Made by a program: the position numbers and the translations under genes
Notes under the pieces: generated by a model
The model's database searches: none
Told to the model about the DNA's origin: nothing
The model's input: only the letters and a program-made list of their open reading frames with translations
In this document: piece after piece, positions 42,289 through 50,448 of the stretch
Layout: the number at the start of each line of letters is the position of its first letter
Position numbering within the stretch: position 1 is the first letter of the stretch
Source of the DNA: CAZZEX01 sp964653285
GTDB taxonomy: Bacteria; Chloroflexota; Anaerolineae; B4-G1
DNA: 64,000 bases
Assembly: GCA_964653285.1 (NCBI GenBank)
Contig: CAZZEX010000003.1
Coordinates: 1 to 64,000, forward strand
Direction of reading: 5' to 3'

Positions 42289-42537
42289 ATGGAGGGTGCT
42301 CTGACGACGGTTTACCAGTTCACAGTTGTCATAGAACCAGACGAGGACGCATTTCACGCCTACGTCCCGGCCTTGCCCGGTTGCCACACTTTTGGAGCCA
42401 CCGTCGAGGAAGCACGAAGCAACATCGCAGAAGCCATAGCACTACACATTGAATGCATGCAGGAGGATGAGGAAGCCATCCCCGTTGAACGCGAACCCCT
42501 GTTTATCACTCGCCTGTCCGTGCCGGTGGCAGCATGA
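42289..42537 (+). CDS. hicB: HicB-like antitoxin
   Basis: An 82-aa protein with the partial RNase-H-fold pattern YQFTVVIEPDEDAFHAYVPA, LPGCHTFGATVEEARSNIAE and AIALHIECMQEDEEAIP. No DNA-binding tail is visible, as in short HicB. Start at ATG 42289; other nearby codons are possible. Its stop overlaps the ATG of a hicA remnant in the usual hicBA way, so the toxin half has been lost. Confidence 0.82.
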   Translation: MEGALTTVYQFTVVIEPDEDAFHAYVPALPGCHTFGATVEEARSNIAEAIALHIECMQEDEEAIPVEREPLFITRLSVPVAA

Positions 42538-42569
42538 GCCCCAAACTTCCACGAGTTGATTGCCGTCAA
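42534..42569 (+). pseudogene. hicA: First 12 codons of hicA
   Basis: The ATG overlapping the hicB stop reads MSPKLPRVDCRQ, which is the standard opening of HicA toxins (MxPKLPRV-x-G-x-E). It then runs directly, in frame, into the ATG of the next gene. The rest of HicA, including its catalytic His, is absent. Confidence 0.65.
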
Positions 42570-43310
42570 ATGTCCAGCGCGGTTTCCACCCTGCAAGACT
42601 TCCCCTGGGATGAGAGCATCCAGGCCGTCAAAGACAGCCTGCGCTTCGACTCGTACCCAGCCTTCGCGGAGCACGTCTTCAGCACGCTACCCCAGAACTC
42701 CCCCCAGACCCGCCGCCGCTACACCAACCTGATCGGCCGTTGGTTCTTCCCTGACCGCCAACTCCCCGGCCCGGCCGGCCGGGTGTGGGCCGCCTACGGG
42801 GACGAGAAGGTACTCCGCGACGTGATGCGTGTCTGTGTACTCTCCCAGGAGCCAGTCGTCGCCGCGTTCATCGAGCGGTTTATCCGGCCCGCACCGCCGG
42901 GCGCCGAGTTGCAAGGAAACGTGTTCCGAACGTACATCAAGGAGACCTACGGCGAGTTCAAGCGCCAATCACACCAGCGCCTCACCCGCACACTGCGCGA
43001 ACTGGGCTTTATCGTCAGGATTGGGCAGACCTGGTTCACACAAGCCCTCATTCCCCGCCCCGCTACCGCCTTCCTGATCCTGCTCCACGAGCGGTTCGCC
43101 CCCACCCCTCGCATCGTCTCGCTGGCCCGGATTCTGGCCGACCCGCTGTGGTGGCAGGTGGGCTACCACGCCCCGGCCGAAGTGCGGGAAACGTTACACG
43201 ACGCGGCTGCCGGCGGCCTGATTGCCCGTTTTGTCGCCGTGGATCAGTTGGAGCAGGTCACCACCCGCTACACGTTGGACGAGTGGCTGGCCCGGAGGCT
43301 GCGGCTATGA
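42570..43310 (+). CDS. BrxA-position protein of the BREX-like locus
   Basis: A 246-aa helical protein (SLRFDSYPAFAEHVFSTL; RRRYTNLIGRWFFPDRQLPG; TTRYTLDEWLARRL). Its place, size and helical make-up recall BrxA (DUF1819, NusB-like), but I cannot confirm homology by eye. It starts at ATG 42570, or at the hicA ATG 42534 with which it is in frame. The stop overlaps the next ATG (ATGA). First gene of the defence locus. Confidence 0.65.
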   Translation: MSSAVSTLQDFPWDESIQAVKDSLRFDSYPAFAEHVFSTLPQNSPQTRRRYTNLIGRWFFPDRQLPGPAGRVWAAYGDEKVLRDVMRVCVLSQEPVVAAFIERFIRPAPPGAELQGNVFRTYIKETYGEFKRQSHQRLTRTLRELGFIVRIGQTWFTQALIPRPATAFLILLHERFAPTPRIVSLARILADPLWWQVGYHAPAEVRETLHDAAAGGLIARFVAVDQLEQVTTRYTLDEWLARRLRL

Positions 43311-43801
43311 CACCGGATGATCTGCGCGAGACTTTTGGGCGCTTGGCGCGAGGCCCCACCGCAGCGACGCAAGCGGGCCGGCACCTCTACCTGTGGCACG
43401 GCGATCTGACCGCGCTGGAGGAATTGGTGCCGCCGGTACTGTTGCAGCGGTTCAACCTCTACGCGCTGGCGGGGCGACTTCCGCGCACGCCCTACGCCGC
43501 TGACGAAGCCCGCCGTCTGCTGCGCGCTCAGATCGAGCAAGAACTGCACGACCGGGCCGCCCGTGCCTCCCGGCAGGTGCTCACCGTGGACGGCTGCACC
43601 CTGCTGGCGCGCTACGGCGTGCCCCTCCAGCCCTTCTACTCCTTCGTCAGCGACAGTCACGCCGTCGTCCTGGTGGTGGCTCGCGAGGAGACGGAGTTCG
43701 TCCCACCCGCGCTGCTGCCGGATTTCGTTCGCCTGGCTCCGGCGACGACGTTTGCCGCGTTGAGCCGGGCCGTGGGGGAAAAGAACGTCGTACAAGGATG
43801 A
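43307..43801 (+). CDS. Small BREX-locus protein, BrxB position
   Basis: A 164-aa protein: RHLYLWHGDLTALEELVPPV, LARYGVPLQPFYSFVSDSHA and VVLVVAREETEF suggest an alpha/beta fold. It has no Walker motif, so it is not BrxF. The position between the BrxA-like gene and the large ATPase is that of BrxB (DUF1788), but the sequence is not clearly that family. Translationally coupled to the gene before it. Confidence 0.6.
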   Translation: MTPDDLRETFGRLARGPTAATQAGRHLYLWHGDLTALEELVPPVLLQRFNLYALAGRLPRTPYAADEARRLLRAQIEQELHDRAARASRQVLTVDGCTLLARYGVPLQPFYSFVSDSHAVVLVVAREETEFVPPALLPDFVRLAPATTFAALSRAVGEKNVVQG

Positions 43802-43807
43802 TAGAAT

Positions 43808-46800
43808 ATGGAACGAGTACCGCTGCGCACGCTCATCCGTCCCCGGCCGCAACCGGAGACCACGCTCGACCTGCGCCGCTCCGTCGCCCAACCGGAGGCC
43901 ACCGTCGGCACCTACGTGTTCACGGATAGCATCCGACGGCACTTCGAGGAGATCCTGGAGCACATGGCCCGGGGCGAAGGCCAGGGCTTTTGGGTACAGG
44001 CCGAGTACGGAGCCGGCAAGACCCACTTCCTGGCGACGCTGGCCTGCCTCCTGTCCGGCGACGACGCGCTGTGGAAACAGGTACAAGACGACGGTATTCG
44101 TCTCTACCGTCGCCGCCTGCGCGGTACCCGCCTGTTCCCGGTCGTCATCTCCCTGCGCGGCGAGGCAGAGACCGACGCGGTCGCCACTCGCCCCCTGTTC
44201 GACGTCATCGAGGAGAGGCTGGAACACTCGCTGAAGGAGCACGGCCTGCGCGACGCTGTACGGCTCACGCTCGCCGACGACCTGCTGGACTGGTTCGCGG
44301 GGCAGCCGGAGGGGACGCGCGGGGACATCGAGACCTACGTGCAGCGCCAGACCGGCCAGTCCCCTGGCGCGCTGCGCGAGTACGAGGGCGACGCCGCGCT
44401 CACACACCTCCTCCGGGCCTACTGCGACGAGCACTCCATCCGCCCGCAGGTGGCCTCGACCGTCAAGGCGCGGTTGTGCCACATCTACGACCAGTTGACG
44501 TCACCGGATTTGCCTGGCGGATCCTACGACGGCCTGCTATTCGTGATAGACGAGTACGAGGGCTGGGAAAAGTCACGCCCTCGTGGTTCTTCACAACAAG
44601 CCCGAGATGAGGATTTGCTGGAGACGATGGCCTTCGTCCTGCCCAGGGGCGAGGGGCTGCGCATCTTCACCGTCGTCGCCTCACAGACAGCGGTGCCGGC
44701 TAAACTGCGCGGCGAGCACGGCGGCGACCGCTTTATCAACGTGCCGCTTCTAGCCGGCGCCGAGCGCGACTACGACCTCATCGTCTCGCGCCGCGTGCGC
44801 GAACTGGAACCCGAAAAACTGCCGGAGGTGGACGAGTACTACCACTACTACGCCGAGATGTTCGATTTCGTCCGCGACCTGAACGAGGACCAGTTCCGCG
44901 ACATCTTCCCCTTCCAGCCGCGCTGCTTCGACGTCGCACGCCGCATCACCGAACGCGATCTGCCCACCGCCCGCTCCGGCATCCTCATCTTCTGGCAGGC
45001 GCTCAACCGGCCGCGGTTGCTCGACTGCGACACCCTCATCCGCGTGGCCGACCTGCTGGAAAGCGACCACCTGCACGAATGTCTGAACACGACCGTCTAC
45101 CGGCCCGCCTTCGACGCCTACCGGGTGGCCCACGAGGGGCTGGAGAGCCTGGGGCTGGAGAAGACCGACCTGCAACTGGCCCAGGACGTGCTGGCGACGC
45201 TGTTCCTCTGGCACCTGGCGTACCTGACAGGGCCCCGCCCGCTGTCGCTGAAAGAGTTGGCTCAGGCGACGCTGACCGTCTCCGACCTTCTGCGCGCCGA
45301 GGACGCCGTGGCCTACGTCCTGGCCCGGATGCGGGAACTACCCCAGGTGCGCTTCGACGACCAGGGGGCAGCGTTCGTCGTGACCGGCGGGGAAGGCCCG
45401 ACGCCGGTGGAAGTCTTCAGCCGCTATCGCGAGGAACCGCTGCGCGACGCCCACGCCGTCGCCCAGGCCTGGACCGACGGGCTCTTTCTCACCCCCCGTG
45501 AGACCGGGGGCCAGGCAGGGCTGTTCGGTGACTTCGAGCCCAACGAGATGAAGCGGCTCCGCGCCGAGTTCCGACACCTGGAGTACAACGGGGAGGTCGT
45601 CGTGGCCACACACTGGCAACTGGACTGGAGCCTGCCGCTGCCCGGCGAGGACGTCCATTTCCGCATCGTCATCCTCACCGGCCACAAGCCCGACGCCGTG
45701 AAGCCAGCTGACCTGCAAGACCCGCGCATCGCTGTGATCGTCCCCTCCGAACTGGTGGGCGGAGCGCACGCGGCTGCAGTGGACTACCTGGCCTGGCAGA
45801 ACATGGAGCGGGACTACCGTGATCGAACTGGCCCGGAGGCCGAAAAGATGCGCGACTGGCTGGTGACCAGGCGGACGACTGTGCTGAGCGACCTGCTGAT
45901 GAAGCAGACCGGCCTGTACCGCTCCGCCACCGTCGTCACCCGCGACGGGCTGGCGATTGACGTGCGCGAGGCGATGGGGCTGGCCGGAACGGAGCACCAC
46001 GTCGGGTACGTCGTCGAGCGCCTCCTGGCGGCGGCCTACCGGGACCTGCCCGTCGAGGCGGGCAAGTTGCGCTCCCTCCTGCACCCCAACGACGCGGGCA
46101 AACTGTTCGGCGGCCTGTTCGGCCGCCAGCAGACCTCCGCCGCCCGCGCTGCCGTGCGTAACTACGGCGTCGGGCTGGGCCTGGTGCACCCCGACCGGCC
46201 CACCGGCTTCAGGCCCACCGCTTGCCGGGCCTTCGACCTGATCCGCGCCATGCTGGACGAATACCAATCGCAGGGACGGGAACTGCCGGCCTGGCGCATC
46301 TACGAGCGCCTGTCCGGCGTGCCCTACGGCCTCCCCTACCCGCTGATCCAGTTGTACCTGCTGGCGTTCGTGCGCCACGGCCAGCCACGGGTCGAACTGA
46401 GACTCAAGCCGGGCCACCGGCTGACGATACGCAAGGGCCAGCCTTTGCCCAGGCCCGCGCTGACGATGACCAACGTGGTGGACGTGGACTGGAAACTGGG
46501 ACTGAACCGTTGGTTCGACGCGCTCATCCCCGCCCGTGGCCCCAGTTGGAACGACACAGTAGCCTTCGCCCGTGAGGTCAAGCCCGACCTGCACGCCGCC
46601 TCCGACCCGGCCGAGATTGAGCGCCAGGATAACGCACTCCGCGCCGCGATGGAAACGCTGAGCCAGGAGGCGCAGACGGCCCACCGGGGACTGGAGGCGC
46701 TGGCCCGCTCGCTGCAGGGCGAACTGACCGACGAGGCTGGCGAGGTGCTCGACCGGATGCTCGCCTTGGGCCAGGCCGGTGCGCAGGGGTACCAGGCTTT

Positions 46801-47740
46801 CCACGAGCGGGTTCAGGAGCACTACGCTTCGCCCGAGCCGCTGCGCGAGGACGTGAGCGCCTACACGCGGCTGCGCCGTCTGGCCGGGTACGCGGCCGAG
46901 ATTCAGGAGACGCGGGCCTACCTCGACGCGATGCTCCTCCGTCCGCAGGACAGCGAACTGGCCGGCGACCGCATGCTGTTGCTGGGGCAACTATCGCTGG
47001 CGGAATTGGAGCGCAATCCGGCGCTCTGGCCCTCCGTCTCCGACTCCTTCGGGCGGCTGAAGAGCCGCTATCGCACGGCCTACCAGAAGCACCATCGCGA
47101 CACCTACCGGGTGATGGCCGACTTGCGGGCGCGGCTGGAGGACGTACCCCGGCGGCTGCACGCACTGGCGTTACTCAACTCCATTATGGAGTTGGGCGAG
47201 CCGGTGGGTGCGGACCTGGCCGAGGGATACGCACGGCTTCAAGAGCGGCTGCGTCCGTGCCCAGTGACGGAAGTGACGGCGGTGGACGTCGAGGCCCAGC
47301 CAGTGTGCGCCGCCTGCGGCCTGCCGCTGACCGTCCGCGCCCCGGCCGCCGAGGTTGAAGCGTTCCTGGGCGACCTGGAGCGGGCGCTGCAGGAGCAGAG
47401 GCGGCGGCTGAGCGCCGAGGCAGTGCGCCGCGTGCTGGAGCGCGCCGGCGGCGACGAACTCTCGCGCCTGATCGAGGCCGCCCGCGCGGCCGAGATTGCC
47501 CGCCTGGTGGACGTGCTCGACGAGCGCGTGGCCGAATCCATCCGCAAACTGCTGGTGGAGGACGGGCTGGTGACCGCCCCGGCAGAGGTATTTGCGCAGT
47601 TGGCCGAGTTGCATCCCACCGTCGGGGAGGGCGAGATACCCGCCACCGTGCGCGACTTTGAGGGCTTGCTGCACGAGGCATTTGATGAGGCGCAGAAGGC
47701 GCACCCGGACAAGAAGACGGTGAGAGTAAGTCTCAGGTAA
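43808..47740 (+). CDS. BrxC/PglY-like P-loop ATPase, 1310 aa
   Basis: Large ATPase. Walker A is VQAEYGAGKTHFLATLACLL (Lys near residue 71) and Walker B is GLLFVIDEYEGWEK (near 245). The C-terminal 500 residues are helical with coiled-coil parts (LEDVPRRLHALALLNSIMEL) and hold one CxxC (QPVCAACGLPL). BrxC/PglY (DUF499/DUF6079-type) proteins have this size, fold order and company. Probably the motor of the complex with the methyltransferase and PglZ. Starts six bases after the previous gene. Confidence 0.8.
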   Translation: MERVPLRTLIRPRPQPETTLDLRRSVAQPEATVGTYVFTDSIRRHFEEILEHMARGEGQGFWVQAEYGAGKTHFLATLACLLSGDDALWKQVQDDGIRLYRRRLRGTRLFPVVISLRGEAETDAVATRPLFDVIEERLEHSLKEHGLRDAVRLTLADDLLDWFAGQPEGTRGDIETYVQRQTGQSPGALREYEGDAALTHLLRAYCDEHSIRPQVASTVKARLCHIYDQLTSPDLPGGSYDGLLFVIDEYEGWEKSRPRGSSQQARDEDLLETMAFVLPRGEGLRIFTVVASQTAVPAKLRGEHGGDRFINVPLLAGAERDYDLIVSRRVRELEPEKLPEVDEYYHYYAEMFDFVRDLNEDQFRDIFPFQPRCFDVARRITERDLPTARSGILIFWQALNRPRLLDCDTLIRVADLLESDHLHECLNTTVYRPAFDAYRVAHEGLESLGLEKTDLQLAQDVLATLFLWHLAYLTGPRPLSLKELAQATLTVSDLLRAEDAVAYVLARMRELPQVRFDDQGAAFVVTGGEGPTPVEVFSRYREEPLRDAHAVAQAWTDGLFLTPRETGGQAGLFGDFEPNEMKRLRAEFRHLEYNGEVVVATHWQLDWSLPLPGEDVHFRIVILTGHKPDAVKPADLQDPRIAVIVPSELVGGAHAAAVDYLAWQNMERDYRDRTGPEAEKMRDWLVTRRTTVLSDLLMKQTGLYRSATVVTRDGLAIDVREAMGLAGTEHHVGYVVERLLAAAYRDLPVEAGKLRSLLHPNDAGKLFGGLFGRQQTSAARAAVRNYGVGLGLVHPDRPTGFRPTACRAFDLIRAMLDEYQSQGRELPAWRIYERLSGVPYGLPYPLIQLYLLAFVRHGQPRVELRLKPGHRLTIRKGQPLPRPALTMTNVVDVDWKLGLNRWFDALIPARGPSWNDTVAFAREVKPDLHAASDPAEIERQDNALRAAMETLSQEAQTAHRGLEALARSLQGELTDEAGEVLDRMLALGQAGAQGYQAFHERVQEHYASPEPLREDVSAYTRLRRLAGYAAEIQETRAYLDAMLLRPQDSELAGDRMLLLGQLSLAELERNPALWPSVSDSFGRLKSRYRTAYQKHHRDTYRVMADLRARLEDVPRRLHALALLNSIMELGEPVGADLAEGYARLQERLRPCPVTEVTAVDVEAQPVCAACGLPLTVRAPAAEVEAFLGDLERALQEQRRRLSAEAVRRVLERAGGDELSRLIEAARAAEIARLVDVLDERVAESIRKLLVEDGLVTAPAEVFAQLAELHPTVGEGEIPATVRDFEGLLHEAFDEAQKAHPDKKTVRVSLR

Positions 47741-47747
47741 GTATTCC

Positions 47748-48590
47748 ATGACAAAGAAGCGCACTTCCCGGCGGCGCAGATCAAAATCCGCTCGCTCTAC
47801 CAGTGCACGTCTCAGCCCGGCTCAACTCAACGGATTGCTCAACCAGGGCCGACGGCTGTTGATATCCGGCGAGCATGAGCGTGCAATCTCCGTTCTGGAA
47901 CGGGCGTTGCCGCATCTGCCACGCAACCGCCAGCGGGCCGAGGCGCTCAGCGACCTGGGAATGGCCTACGGTATGCTCAAGCGTGACGAGGATTCGTACC
48001 GGGCGTTGCTGGAGGCCACGCAGATTGCCCCTGACGATGTGCGCATCTGGTATAACTTCGGTCAGACCTGCCGGGGGGCCGGGCGGCTCGTGCAGAGCCT
48101 GCGCGCCTACGAGCGTAGCGCGGCGCTGAACCGCGACCCCCGCCTGGCTTCCAGGATTGCCAAAGATGTTGCCCTGGCTCGCCAGTTGGTAGAGACCGAG
48201 TTGAGCGTGCGCCCACCTGGCTTTACCGTTGATGACCTGCTGGCGCAGGAGAACCTGTTCCTGGCAGGTGTGGAGGAAATGGTTGCCCGGCAGTGGGACC
48301 GCGCCGCCGATCTTTTCCGGCAGGCGCTTGCCCTGGCCGACACGATCCCGCAATTGTGGGGTAACCTGGGCATCTGCCTGCTCAACCTGGAACAGTACGA
48401 CGAGGCCGAAGCAGCGCTCCGCCGGGCGCTGAAGCGTGACCCTGACTACGATCTTGCCCGGCAGAACCTGGCCGCCCTGGCGGAGATGCGCCGCTCGGGC
48501 GGACGCCCCATTGTGGCGATGCGTGACCCCCTGGCTGGTCGGCCGGCTCCAAAGATCTTCTACCCGGAGATGGATGAACACCATGGTTAA
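47748..48590 (+). CDS. TPR-repeat protein in the BREX-like locus
   Basis: A 280-aa protein with a basic, Ser/Arg-rich N-terminus (KKRTSRRRRSKSARSTSARL) and about six TPR units (RRLLISGEHERAISVLERAL; GVEEMVARQWDRAADLFRQA; LNLEQYDEAEAALRRALKRD). Probably a docking protein. It starts seven bases after the ATPase stop. TPR genes are not part of canonical BREX types. Confidence 0.78.
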   Translation: MTKKRTSRRRRSKSARSTSARLSPAQLNGLLNQGRRLLISGEHERAISVLERALPHLPRNRQRAEALSDLGMAYGMLKRDEDSYRALLEATQIAPDDVRIWYNFGQTCRGAGRLVQSLRAYERSAALNRDPRLASRIAKDVALARQLVETELSVRPPGFTVDDLLAQENLFLAGVEEMVARQWDRAADLFRQALALADTIPQLWGNLGICLLNLEQYDEAEAALRRALKRDPDYDLARQNLAALAEMRRSGGRPIVAMRDPLAGRPAPKIFYPEMDEHHG

Positions 48591-48684
48591 CGACCTCCAT
48601 CTTTTCTCATCTACTATGATGCCGCCCACTACGACCACATACTGACATCTGCTGTCACATCCATTTCCCCTGCACCGAGAAGTA

Positions 48685-48730
48685 TGCTATACTGCGTCAC
48701 GAAACCAACTGTTGAAAGGTGTGTTTCGTG
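48685..48730 (+). promoter_or_regulatory. Promoter and inverted-repeat operator of abiEi-abiEii
   Basis: Extended -10 TGCTATACT (TATACT at 48688-48693). A perfect inverted repeat CACGAAAC (48698-48705) / GTTTCGTG (48723-48730) spans the leader to the start codon. AbiEi proteins are known to bind inverted repeats and repress their own operon. Confidence 0.65.
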
Positions 48731-49537
48731 TCGAGAAATATAACAGAACTGGGTCCCAGGGAGGCGGAGTTTCTCTCCAGATTGGCCGGTGAGGGACGGA
48801 CTATCTTTACCGTCGAGCAGGCACGGTGCTTCTGGGGAAACACCGACTACACGACCAACGTCCTGGGGCGGCTGGAAAGCAAGGGGTGGCTGCGCCGGCT
48901 GGAACGCGGCACGTACCTGATCATCCCCCTCGAAGCGGGCCCCGCACGCGACTGGTCGGAGAGCGCGCTGGTGATCGCGCCGTACCTCATCCAGCCAGCG
49001 GCAATCGCCTACTGGTCGGCGCTGCACTACTGGAATATGACCGAGCAGGTACCCCGCACCGTCTTCGTCCAATCCACCCGCCGCAAACACCGGCGTCGGG
49101 TAGAGGTACTGGGCATCCCCTTTCGCTTCGTCACCGTCGTCGAGGCCAAGTTCTTCGGCGTGGTCAAGCGCACACTTGATGGCAAGCCGCTTTACGTCAC
49201 CGACCGGGAGAAAACGCTGCTGGATGCGGCCGACCGCCCCGACCTGAGCGGCGGCATCGGCCAACTGGCCCAGGCATTGCGCAATGCCTGGGCCGACGTG
49301 GACTGGCAGCGGCTGGACGAGTACCTGGCCCGTTGGGGGACAGGCAGCCTGACCAAGCGGCTTGGCTACCTGATAGAGATACTGGAACTGCCGCTCCCCG
49401 ACCGGGAGGAGCGTCTGACCCGCTGGCGCCGTTCGCTCTCTAGCGGCATTGCTTCCCTCGAACCCAGAAGTGGCGATAAGGGCCACGTCGTGACCCGCTG
49501 GCGAGTGCGCGTAGACGTAGAGGAGACGTGGCAATGA
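48728..49537 (+). CDS. abiEi: AbiEi-type antitoxin (type IV toxin-antitoxin)
   Basis: A 269-aa protein with an N-terminal winged helix (FLSRLAGEGRTIFTVEQARC; TNVLGRLESKGWLRRLERGT) and the AbiEi core (LIQPAAIAYWSALHYWNMTE; VEVLGIPFRFVTVVEAKFFG; YVTDREKTLLDAADRPDLSG). GTG 48728 with GAAAGG eight bases upstream; another GTG at 48719 is possible. The start overlaps one operator arm. Overlaps abiEii by four bases. Confidence 0.85.
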   Translation: MSRNITELGPREAEFLSRLAGEGRTIFTVEQARCFWGNTDYTTNVLGRLESKGWLRRLERGTYLIIPLEAGPARDWSESALVIAPYLIQPAAIAYWSALHYWNMTEQVPRTVFVQSTRRKHRRRVEVLGIPFRFVTVVEAKFFGVVKRTLDGKPLYVTDREKTLLDAADRPDLSGGIGQLAQALRNAWADVDWQRLDEYLARWGTGSLTKRLGYLIEILELPLPDREERLTRWRRSLSSGIASLEPRSGDKGHVVTRWRVRVDVEETWQ

Positions 49538-50448
49538 TCGGCGAGGCCGAACTGCGGCGCTGTGCGGCGCGTTGGGGCGTGGATCCGATGATGGCGGATT
49601 TGGACTACAGCCTCGGCTGGTTCATCGCCGCGCTGTACAGTGCGAACGAGATCACCAGCCGGCTGTGTTTCAAAGGCGGCACCTGCCTGCGCAAGTGTTA
49701 CTTCGCCGACTACCGCTTCTCCGAGGACCTGGACTTTACGGCCACGGTTCGTCTCAGCCCCGACCGGCTGCTGGAATGGGTAGAGCAAGCCACCCGCTGG
49801 GCTGCTGAGGCGGATGGCCCGAACTATCGGGCTTCCCCTCCGCGCCTGGAGACTGTCCATGATGAATACGGAAGCGAGACGTATCAGGTGCGGGTCTACT
49901 ACCGGGGGCCATTGCGGTGGGGCGGGGACCCGCGCGCGATACGGCTGGATGTGACCCGTGAGGAACGGCTGGTGCTTGCCCCGGCGATTCGTCGCCTGAT
50001 TCACCCGTATTCCGACGGGCCGGTGCTTGCCCAGGCGGAGATTGCCTGCTACACGCTGATCGAGGTACTGGCCGAGAAAGTGCGCGCCGTGGGCGGGCAG
50101 CGCCGCTTTGCTATTTCTCGTGACATCTACGACATCCATCGTCTGGTGCAATCCGGCGTGACGGTCGCCGATGTGGTGCCGCTACTGCCGGCCAAGTTCG
50201 CCGCCCGGGGTGTGGACATTGAGACTCTGGCCGTAGAGCGGTTCACAGCCCGGCGTGCCGCCTTTGAGGACGATTGGAACCAGCGTCTCGGCCATCTTGT
50301 TCAGGACGCGAGCCCCGTGACTTTTGACGCTACCTGGGAGACGACCGTTGATGTGCTGCGACAGGTTGAGGAGAGCCTGGGAAAGCGACCGTCAGCGTCC
50401 CGTGCGTCTCACACAGGAGGAGACGGCTCTGATGCCCAAGCCCAATGA
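49534..50448 (+). CDS. abiEii: AbiEii-type nucleotidyltransferase toxin
   Basis: A 304-aa nucleotidyltransferase: FKGGTCLRKCYFADYRFSED followed by LDFT is the AbiEii active-site pattern (GGT...R-x-S-x-D-x-D), and AEKVRAVGGQRRFAISRDIYD is the conserved C-terminal block. Intact by sequence. AbiEii-type toxins modify nucleotide or RNA targets in studied cases. Its last 17 bases overlap the start of the methyltransferase gene. Confidence 0.85.
   Translation: MIGEAELRRCAARWGVDPMMADLDYSLGWFIAALYSANEITSRLCFKGGTCLRKCYFADYRFSEDLDFTATVRLSPDRLLEWVEQATRWAAEADGPNYRASPPRLETVHDEYGSETYQVRVYYRGPLRWGGDPRAIRLDVTREERLVLAPAIRRLIHPYSDGPVLAQAEIACYTLIEVLAEKVRAVGGQRRFAISRDIYDIHRLVQSGVTVADVVPLLPAKFAARGVDIETLAVERFTARRAAFEDDWNQRLGHLVQDASPVTFDATWETTVDVLRQVEESLGKRPSASRASHTGGDGSDAQAQ

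Noticed and set aside
45338..46990. 550-aa minus-strand open frame inside the BrxC-like gene
   Set aside because: It is fully antisense to a well-supported 1310-aa ATPase, has no recognisable domain, and such frames are common in GC-rich DNA.
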